From: JANWZL01 sp037445185
GTDB lineage: Bacteria > Pseudomonadota > Gammaproteobacteria > Burkholderiales > Thiobacillaceae
DNA length: 5,505 bases
Direction: 5' to 3'
Assembly (NCBI GenBank): GCA_037445185.1
Contig: JBBIKZ010000143.1
Location: 1-5,505, forward strand
The position numbers and the translations under genes were made by a program. The notes beneath the pieces were generated by a model. It had not been told where the DNA came from. It did not search any database and was given only the letters and a program-made list of their open reading frames with translations. Positions 1 to 4,645 of this stretch are shown in pieces. Numbering within the stretch: the first letter of the stretch is position 1; each line of letters opens with the position of its first letter.

Positions 1-13
1 TTGAAAGCAAAAA

Positions 14-112
14 TTTGTAGAGGTCGGGCGTAGGCCGTGCGTAGGTCGGGCTTCAGCCCGACAACTGTAAAACCTACCCAGAACCCCGTCGGCCTGAAGG
101 CCGACCCACAAA
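14..112. repeat. REP/BIME-like cluster of inverted GTAG hairpins
   Basis: A plus-strand unit has GTAG (41-44) followed at once by a perfect 7-bp stem, GTCGGGC (45-51) and GCCCGAC (56-62), with loop TTCA. A second unit faces it: GTCGGCC (88-94) and GGCCGAC (99-105) with loop TGAA; read on the minus strand it is preceded by GTGG. A partial third unit, GTAG-A-GGTCGGGC, lies at 17-29. Outer arms TTTGT (14-18) and ACAAA (108-112) are also complementary, as are GTAGGT (41-46) and ACCTAC (72-77), so the whole could fold into a branched structure. A GTAG box beside a short hairpin in head-to-head pairs is the known layout of REP/BIME elements mobilised by RAYT (TnpA-REP) proteins. No RAYT gene lies in this window. 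The position downstream of queD is typical for REPs. Confidence 0.72.
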
Positions 113-165
113 TGTTTGATTTTTCTGTAATCGCTAGCCCGGGTGGGACGCATGCTTCAACACCC

Positions 166-195
166 TGGCCCTGCTGGCCACCCCCGTCAGGGGGG
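166..195 (-). terminator. Two short hairpins at the queD 3' end, possible weak terminator
   Basis: CCCCC (181-185) and GGGGG (190-194) pair around GTCA immediately beyond the queD stop codon. TGGCC (166-170) and GGCCA (176-180) form a second stem just after it in the direction of queD transcription. Neither is followed by a run of U on the minus strand, so this is not a canonical Rho-independent terminator. It may only stabilise the 3' end or mark a Rho-dependent end. Confidence 0.2.
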
Positions 196-196
196 C

Positions 197-553
197 TCAG
201 TCGCCGGTGTAGATGCAGCCGGAGTGGGCCGTCTCCTGCACCACGACCTTGGACAGGCCGGGCAGGTCCGTCTTGAGGTGCTCCCAGATCCAGATCGCCA
301 GGTGTTCGCTGGTGGGGTTGGCGAGCCCCGAGATGTCGTTGAGGTAGCGGTGGTCGAGCTTGTCGCGGATGTCCTGCACGGCCGCCTCCACCTCGGCGAA
401 GTCCGTCACCCAGCCCAGTTCCGGGTGCAGCGGGCCGGAGACATGGATCTCGATGCGGAAGGAGTGGCCGTGCAGGCGGGCGCAGGGGTGGTCGGTGGGC
501 AGGTGGGGCAGCTGGCGTGCGGCCTCGAGGTGGAAGACGTGGAAGATGTCCAT
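197..553 (-). CDS. queD: 6-carboxy-5,6,7,8-tetrahydropterin synthase (QueD)
   Basis: This cytosolic enzyme of the PTPS/QueD family converts 7,8-dihydroneopterin triphosphate to 6-carboxytetrahydropterin, an early step toward preQ0 and queuosine. The protein is 118 aa, close to the E. coli length, and matches that enzyme along its whole length as I recall it. Visible motifs are HPCARLHGHSF (residues 22-32) with catalytic Cys24 and zinc ligands His28 and His30, LDHRYLND (66-73) with Asp67 and His68, NPTSEHLA (79-86), and substrate-binding Glu107 in the QET motif. The odd point is residue 13: E. coli QueD has its first zinc-ligand His in EAAH, and here the motif reads EAAR (codon CGC). The start is the ATG at 553 because family similarity begins there. 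An in-frame TTG at 622 would add 23 residues that do not look like QueD. No Shine-Dalgarno precedes the ATG; the leader is pyrimidine-rich (CACCCCTCCC), so translation may be modest. No other que gene is present. Confidence 0.93.
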   Translation of the reverse strand: MDIFHVFHLEAARQLPHLPTDHPCARLHGHSFRIEIHVSGPLHPELGWVTDFAEVEAAVQDIRDKLDHRYLNDISGLANPTSEHLAIWIWEHLKTDLPGLSKVVVQETAHSGCIYTGD

Positions 554-712
554 GTGTGTGGGAGGGGTGTGATGTCTGGCGTTGGGGTCCGCAAGGCTAT
601 GGCAAGCGGCGCGCCGTGGCAATGCAAGGACCAGCGCGCATCGCTTGACGGCTCATGCAGCGATGACACGCCGGCCACAACGCCCAGCCGGCGCGACGCC
701 CCTGGCCGGCGC

Positions 713-741
713 ATAATCGTCCGAACTCGAGCCGATGGCAA
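713..741 (-). promoter_or_regulatory. Putative sigma70 promoter for queD
   Basis: Read on the minus strand, TTGCCA (741-736, 5 of 6 to TTGACA) is followed after exactly 17 bases by GATTAT (718-713, 4 of 6 to TATAAT). Transcription would start near 706 and give a leader of about 150 bases. The match is reasonable in a GC-rich background, but it was found by eye and not tested. Confidence 0.4.
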
Positions 742-784
742 TTGTCCACCCCGCATGCTCCGCGATCTTGCCGCATGTAGGGTG

Positions 785-803
785 GTCTGCCTGAGAGGCA
801 GAC
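785..803. repeat. Perfect inverted repeat upstream of the chaN-like operon
   Basis: GTCTGCCT (785-792) and AGGCAGAC (796-803) are exact reverse complements around GAG. The repeat lies 61 bases before the ATG of the chaN-like gene and about 27 bases before a -10-like TATACA at 830-835. No T-run follows, which argues against a terminator. It could be an operator for a dimeric regulator or a hairpin in the 5' leader; the sequence alone does not decide. Confidence 0.5.
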
Positions 804-863
804 TCACGCGCCGACCTGAAAGCGCTGGATATACAAGAGCCTGCCCATAAAGGAACGTCCCGC

Positions 864-2021
864 ATGATCAGACACGCCCTCCCCTTCCTCCTCCTGGCCC
901 TGCTGCCCATGCAGAGCTGCGCCTCCGAAGCCGCCGTCCAGGCGAACCTGTGCAGCCAGCCCGGCGTGTGGCTCAGTCACCAGGGCAGCGAGGGGGTGCG
1001 GCAGGCCGATCCCGTCGCCCTGCTCGAGCGGCTGGCGACGAACCAGGTGGTGCTGCTGGGCGAGACGCATGACAGCGCCGAGGATCATCGCTGGCAGCTA
1101 CACACCCTGGCCCAGCTCGCCGCCCGCCAGCCGCGCCTGGCGATCGGCTTCGAGATGTTTCCGCGGCGGCTGCAGCCGGTGCTGGACCGCTGGGTGGCGG
1201 GCGAGCTCACGGAGGCGGCCTTCCTGCGCGAGACGGACTGGAACCGGGTATGGGGCTACGATGCCGCGCTGTACATGCCGCTCTTTCACTACGCCCGCAT
1301 GAACCGGCTGCCCATGCTGGCCCTGAACGTGGAGCGCAGCCTGGTCTCGGCGGTGGATGCGCGCGGCTGGGATGCGGTCCCGGCGGCCGAGCGCGAGGGG
1401 GTGGCGCGTCCGGCCGCGCCGGTGCAGGCCTACCGCGAGATGCTGCGCCAGGTCTATGCCCATCACGCCGGCAAAAGGCAGGACGAGGCCGGTTTCGAGC
1501 GCTTCGTCCAGGCCCAGACGACCTGGGATCGCGCCATGGCCCAGGCGATTGCCGATTATCTGAAGCGCAACCCGGACACCCTGGTGGTGGGCATCATGGG
1601 CGCCGGCCACGTGCGCCATGGCCATGGTGTGGCGCACCAGCTCGAGGATCTTGGCGTGCGCCGCGTGGCCAACCTGGTGACCTGGGATGCGGACGGACGG
1701 TGCGAGGACTACAAGCCAGGTCTGGCCGATGCGGTCTATGTGGTGCGCGTGCCGCAGGACAATCCGCCGCGGCTGGGCATCGCCATGGAGGCGGCCGCGG
1801 GCGGCATACGCATCGCCCAGGTCACGGCGGGCAGCGTCGCCGAGCAGGCGGGCCTCAAGGCCGGTGACGTGGTGGCCGAGGCGGCCGGTGTCGCGATCAC
1901 CTCGCCCCAGGTCATGCGCCAGACCGTGGCGCGCCAGGCGCCGGGGACCTGGCTGCCGCTCAAAGTCCGCCGCGACGGTCAGGAACTGGAGATCGTGGCG
2001 CGCTTCCCGCCGGCACCGTGA
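864..2021 (+). CDS. ChaN-family haem-binding-type lipoprotein with C-terminal PDZ domain
   Basis: The 385-aa exported protein has a hydrophobic signal (residues 5-18) and Cys19 in MQSC, a poor lipobox, so it is either a lipoprotein or a soluble periplasmic protein. The ChaN domain (PF04187 type) spans about 55-275, with LLGETHD (64-70), His75, GFEMF (95-99) and GAGHVRHGHG (246-255). The family is named for Campylobacter ChaN, an iron-regulated haem-binding lipoprotein. It belongs to the EreA/TraB/Tiki/ChaN superfamily, where Glu and His in such motifs form an active site, so enzymatic activity is possible. A PDZ domain follows at about 300-383, with RLGIAM (303-308) and AGLKAGDVV (329-337); PDZ domains bind protein C-termini or partners. 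The start is set by AAGGA 9 bases upstream and by the signal peptide. The stop overlaps the next gene's GTG (GTGA), so the two are one operon. The substrate or ligand is unknown. The family call is firm; haem binding here is inferred. Confidence 0.88.
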   Translation: MIRHALPFLLLALLPMQSCASEAAVQANLCSQPGVWLSHQGSEGVRQADPVALLERLATNQVVLLGETHDSAEDHRWQLHTLAQLAARQPRLAIGFEMFPRRLQPVLDRWVAGELTEAAFLRETDWNRVWGYDAALYMPLFHYARMNRLPMLALNVERSLVSAVDARGWDAVPAAEREGVARPAAPVQAYREMLRQVYAHHAGKRQDEAGFERFVQAQTTWDRAMAQAIADYLKRNPDTLVVGIMGAGHVRHGHGVAHQLEDLGVRRVANLVTWDADGRCEDYKPGLADAVYVVRVPQDNPPRLGIAMEAAAGGIRIAQVTAGSVAEQAGLKAGDVVAEAAGVAITSPQVMRQTVARQAPGTWLPLKVRRDGQELEIVARFPPAP

Positions 2022-4015
2022 CTCGGGCGTTGACGGTCCGCCCTCTGCTCCGGACGGTGGCAGCCGTCCTGCTCGTCGCCACCCTGGCGGCGTGCGCGGC
2101 CGAACCCAGGCTGGAGTTGGACGTGCGTCTGGATCCGGCCAGCCGCGAGTTCTCCGCCCGGGCAGCGCTCACCGGCCTTGCCGGCCCCATCCGCTTCGAA
2201 CTCGATCCGAACCTGCGCGTCACCCGTCTCGTGCTCGACGGCCGCACTCTGCCCGTCCCGCCTGCCGATGGCGGCGTGCGTCTGCCTGCGGGACGGCGTC
2301 TGCTGGTGGAGTATGCGGGACGTCTCAACCCCCTGCCGCAGGCCGACCACCGGCAGGTGCTGGGCCGGCTGCCGGCCAGCGCGAGCCCGGAGGGCAGCTT
2401 CCTGCCCGCCGGCTCGGGCTGGTATCCGGACCCGGGCGTGCCGTTCGCCTACCGCCTGCGGCTCACGCTGCCCAAGGGGCAGAAGGGGTTGGTGCCGGGC
2501 AATCGGTTGCGGGAGTCGGAAGGGGCGGCGGGCTACACGGCGGAGTTCGACTTCCCCCATCCGGCCGAGGGCATAGACCTGATGGCCGGGCCCTATGTCG
2601 TGAGTGAGCGCGTGCTCATGCTGGAAGGCAGGCGCCGCGTGCGGGTGCGCACCTGGTTCCACCCCGAACTGGCCGGCCTGGCCGACGGTTATCTGACCGA
2701 CTCGGCCCGCTACCTCGAGCGCTACAGTCGGATGATCGGCCCCTATCCCTTCGACGACTTCGGCGTGGTCGCGAGCCCCCTGCCGACCGGCTTCGGCCTG
2801 CCCAGCCTCACCTACCTGGGCCGGGAGGTGCTCAGGCTGCCCTTCGTGCGCGCCACCTCCCTGGGCCACGAGGTGCTGCACAACTGGTGGGGCAACGGTG
2901 TCTACCCCGACTGGGCACGCGGCAACTGGTCCGAGGGCCTGACCACCTTCCTGGCAGACCACGCCTACAAGGAGGACGAGTCGCCGGAGGCGGGGCGTGA
3001 GATGCGGCTCGCCTGGCTGCGCGACCTGGCGGCGGTCCCGGCGGGCGAGGACACGGCCCTCTCAGCCTTCACCTCGCGCCGCCATGGCATCTCCTCCATC
3101 GTCGGCTACAACAAGGCGGCCATGGTCTTCCTCATGCTGCGCGACGAGATCGGCAACGAGGCGTTCGAGAGGGGCCTCAAGCTCCTCTGGAGCCGGTATC
3201 GCTTTCGCACCGCCGGCTGGGCGGAGCTGGAGCAGGCCTTCGCCGAGGCCGCCGGCCGCGATCTCGCCGCCTTTTTCCGCCAGTGGGTCGAGCGCCCCGG
3301 CGCCGCGCGCGTGCGCCTGCTCGCGGCCGAGGCGGAAGGCGGTCGCCTGCGCCTGACGCTGGAGCAGACGGGCGAGCCCTATGCCCTGAGCGTGCCCGTC
3401 CGGCTTCGCATCTACCCGGACCGCGTCGAGACGCGGCGCGTCGTGCTGGACGGTGCGCGCGCGACGGTGAGCCTGCCGGTGTCCGGCCTGGTGCAGGCGG
3501 TGGAGCTGGACCCGGACTACCGCCTCTGGCGCCGGATCGACCCCGCGCTCCTGCCCCCCATCCTGCGCGAGGTGTTCGTGGCGCCGCGCACGGCCCTGCT
3601 GCTGGCGGACGCCGGCCAGGACTGGCAGGCGGCCGGTGAGCGGCTGGCCGGCCGCGTGCTGGACAGCGGGCCATTGAATGTGCGCACCTCCGAGCGGCCG
3701 CCGGAAGGCACCGCCCTGCTGATCATGGGCAGCCATGCCGGCGTGGCAGGGCTGCTCAAGCGTCTCGGCCTGCCCGGCAAGCCACCGGAACTTCGCAACC
3801 GGGGCAGCGCCCAGGTGTGGGCAGGCCACGATGCGGGCGGCCGGCCCTATGCGGTGGTGAGCGCCGACGACCCGGCCGCCCTCGCCGCCCTCGCCCGGCC
3901 GCTGCCCCATTACGGCCGGCAGAGCTGGCTCAGCTTCGAGGGCGCACGCGCGCTGGACAAGGGCATCTGGCCCGCACGCAGCGAACGCCTGGCGGTCACC
4001 CACCGCGGCGGCTGA
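2018..4015 (+). CDS. M1-like zinc metallopeptidase lipoprotein
   Basis: The 665-aa protein starts with a lipoprotein signal ending in the lipobox LAAC (Cys26), so it should be anchored in the envelope. A beta-rich N-terminal domain (about 30-220) precedes the peptidase domain (about 225-425). That domain has HEVLHNWWGN (284-293), with zinc ligands His284 and His288 and catalytic Glu285, a third-ligand Glu306 in GNWSEGLTTF (302-311), and Tyr364 in GYNKAAM (363-369), the usual M1 catalytic Tyr position. The GAMEN motif of true aminopeptidases is absent; PTGFGLPSL (256-264) stands in its place. The spacing is HEXXH-X17-E, one residue shorter than in classical M1 enzymes. The C-terminal part (about 430-660) has a beta-rich segment and then a domain I cannot name. 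The start is GTG at 2018: it gives a basic n-region, overlaps the previous stop by 4 bases, and has no Shine-Dalgarno of its own, which suggests translational coupling. It is likely a periplasm-facing peptidase of unknown substrate, and the 'aminopeptidase' label would be doubtful. Confidence 0.88.
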   Translation: MTRALTVRPLLRTVAAVLLVATLAACAAEPRLELDVRLDPASREFSARAALTGLAGPIRFELDPNLRVTRLVLDGRTLPVPPADGGVRLPAGRRLLVEYAGRLNPLPQADHRQVLGRLPASASPEGSFLPAGSGWYPDPGVPFAYRLRLTLPKGQKGLVPGNRLRESEGAAGYTAEFDFPHPAEGIDLMAGPYVVSERVLMLEGRRRVRVRTWFHPELAGLADGYLTDSARYLERYSRMIGPYPFDDFGVVASPLPTGFGLPSLTYLGREVLRLPFVRATSLGHEVLHNWWGNGVYPDWARGNWSEGLTTFLADHAYKEDESPEAGREMRLAWLRDLAAVPAGEDTALSAFTSRRHGISSIVGYNKAAMVFLMLRDEIGNEAFERGLKLLWSRYRFRTAGWAELEQAFAEAAGRDLAAFFRQWVERPGAARVRLLAAEAEGGRLRLTLEQTGEPYALSVPVRLRIYPDRVETRRVVLDGARATVSLPVSGLVQAVELDPDYRLWRRIDPALLPPILREVFVAPRTALLLADAGQDWQAAGERLAGRVLDSGPLNVRTSERPPEGTALLIMGSHAGVAGLLKRLGLPGKPPELRNRGSAQVWAGHDAGGRPYAVVSADDPAALAALARPLPHYGRQSWLSFEGARALDKGIWPARSERLAVTHRGG

Positions 4016-4030
4016 GGCGAGCAAGTCCGG

Positions 4031-4396
4031 TCATTGCGGCGGCCGATAGGGCTTGAGGCCGGGTTCCACCTTCTGCGCCGCGTAAAAGGCACCCAGGTCG
4101 GCGATGTCCTGATCGTTGAGCCCGTTCACCAGGATGGCCATCAGGGGGTGGTAGAGCGCCTTGCCGCTGCGGTAGGCCTGCAGCTTGGCGACGAACTGCG
4201 CCTCGGTCTGACCCGCCAGCCGCGGCGTGCCGGTGTGGGTGAAGTTGCCATCGGGGCCGTGACAGCCGGCGCAGAACTGCGACTTCTTGGCGCCTTCCGC
4301 GGCATTGCCGGCGCCCAGGGCAGGGGTGCCGGCCAAGGCCAGCGCGCCGGCGAGGAGGATCAGTCCGAAACGTATACCCGTGTCATGGCGAGTCAT
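4031..4396 (-). CDS. Small class I c-type cytochrome, c4/c553-like
   Basis: The 121-aa precursor has a Sec signal peptide (hydrophobic residues 10-22, likely cleavage after ALG at 28), leaving about 93 residues in the periplasm. The haem site is CAGCH (42-46), which binds haem covalently through Cys42 and Cys45 with His46 as proximal ligand. Met86 in HPLMAILVNGL is the expected sixth ligand. TPRLAGQ (57-63), LQAYRSGKA (72-80) and the C-terminal helix LNDQDIADLGAFYAAQ (93-108) are typical of single cytochrome c4 halves and c553 proteins, which shuttle electrons to terminal oxidases or accept them from periplasmic dehydrogenases. The start is certain: AGGAGG (4408-4403) lies 6 bases before the ATG. 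The gene converges on the peptidase gene with only 15 bases between stop codons and no terminator between them. The physiological partner cannot be read from the window. Confidence 0.93.
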   Translation of the reverse strand: MTRHDTGIRFGLILLAGALALAGTPALGAGNAAEGAKKSQFCAGCHGPDGNFTHTGTPRLAGQTEAQFVAKLQAYRSGKALYHPLMAILVNGLNDQDIADLGAFYAAQKVEPGLKPYRPPQ

Positions 4397-4455
4397 GGTT
4401 CACCTCCTTGCGTGTATCGGGGGTCTCGTCGCCCCGCATCGGTCTGGGTCATCCA

Positions 4456-4471
4456 CCCTCCCCTCCCTCCC
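4456..4471 (-). promoter_or_regulatory. G-quadruplex motif at the cytochrome c promoter
   Basis: On the minus strand, which is the coding strand of the cytochrome gene, positions 4471 to 4456 read GGGAGGGAGGGGAGGG. These are four G-tracts of 3-4 bases with single-A loops, the arrangement expected to fold most stably. The motif starts directly after the putative -10 (4472-4477), so it covers the expected transcription start. It could affect promoter opening or the leader RNA. Folding and any regulatory effect are inference. Confidence 0.6.
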
Positions 4472-4499
4472 AAGATAGCCCGCGCCGCAGCGCTGGCAA
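4472..4499 (-). promoter_or_regulatory. Putative sigma70 promoter for the cytochrome c gene
   Basis: Read on the minus strand, TTGCCA (4499-4494, 5 of 6 to consensus) is followed after 16 bases by TATCTT (4477-4472, 4 of 6). The predicted start near 4465 would fall inside the G-rich motif and give a leader of about 70 bases ending in the strong Shine-Dalgarno. The cytochrome may also be read from the upstream diguanylate cyclase gene. Confidence 0.4.
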
Positions 4500-4563
4500 T
4501 GCCTCAGTCCGGTGTCATGCCATATCCTTGCGCGGATCGTTTATTCCCGGCGGGAGGGGGCAT

Positions 4564-4609
4564 GTAAGTCGCCCTTGAGGGCAAGTCGTCGGGCTGAAGC
4601 CAGACCTAC
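4564..4609. repeat. Degenerate REP/BIME-like pair, second copy
   Basis: The minus-strand unit reads GTAG (4609-4606), then GTCTGGC-TTCA-GCCCGAC (4605-4588). It is the same element as at 41-62 with one stem mismatch. Facing it on the plus strand is a more decayed unit, GTAA (4564-4567) then GTCGCCC-TTGA-GGGC (4568-4582), flanked by AAGTC at 4566-4570 and 4583-4587. The head-to-head order matches the cluster at the left end of the window. It lies 36 bases beyond the stop of the diguanylate cyclase gene, a usual 3'-end place for REPs. Confidence 0.6.
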
Positions 4610-4645
4610 GAGGCATCGTACGCATGCGCCGGCGTTATCCAGACA

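Larger units (their letters stand above)
554..863. other. Intergenic region between divergent queD and the chaN-like gene
   Basis: These 310 bases separate two divergently transcribed genes, so both promoters should lie here. I see a sigma70-like promoter for queD (713-741, minus) and a perfect inverted repeat at 785-803. A -10-like TATACA (830-835, plus) lacks a convincing -35. The Shine-Dalgarno AAGGA (850-854) sits 9 bases before the ATG at 864. I found no convincing ORF, tRNA, Fur box or recognisable riboswitch. The predicted queD leader of about 150 bases is GC-rich and has no preQ1-aptamer pattern that I can recognise. Confidence 0.6.
4397..4645. other. Intergenic region between the diguanylate cyclase and cytochrome genes
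   Basis: These 249 bases lie between two minus-strand genes. They hold the cytochrome Shine-Dalgarno (4403-4408), a G-quadruplex motif (4456-4471), a candidate promoter (4472-4499), a small inverted repeat TCCCG-G-CGGGA (4545-4555), and a degenerate REP pair (4564-4609). The open frames crossing it show no credible protein. Confidence 0.6.

Noticed and set aside
88..124. Plus-strand hairpin followed by TTTTT as a terminator for a gene left of the window
   Set aside because: The T-run begins about 15 bases after the stem, too far for an intrinsic terminator; the hairpin is better explained as a REP unit.
554..622. Longer QueD starting at the TTG at 622
   Set aside because: The added 23 residues are unlike QueD, and no Shine-Dalgarno precedes the TTG.
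554..706. Possible preQ1 riboswitch in the queD leader
   Set aside because: I could not find the short stem plus A-rich tail of preQ1-I, nor another known aptamer pattern; the leader is simply GC-rich.
830..835. TATACA as a -10 element for the chaN-like operon
   Set aside because: No acceptable -35 at 15-19 bases and no extended -10 TG at the right spacing, so not listed as a promoter.
143..850. Open plus-strand frame of 235 codons across queD and the intergenic region
   Set aside because: It is antisense to the clear QueD gene, has low-complexity Gly/Val/Arg composition and no recognisable domain; a shadow of GC-rich coding DNA.
1687..2607. Plus-strand frame of 306 codons spanning the junction of the two operon genes
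   Set aside because: It is extremely Arg/Ala/Pro-rich and runs through two recognised genes in another frame.
1979..2962. Minus-strand frame of 327 codons opposite the peptidase gene
   Set aside because: Antisense to a gene with clear catalytic motifs; no domain and no convincing start signal.
3062..4024. Minus-strand frame of 320 codons opposite the peptidase C-terminal half
   Set aside because: Composition rich in Ala, Gly, Arg and Gln without motif; explained by GC-rich antisense bias.
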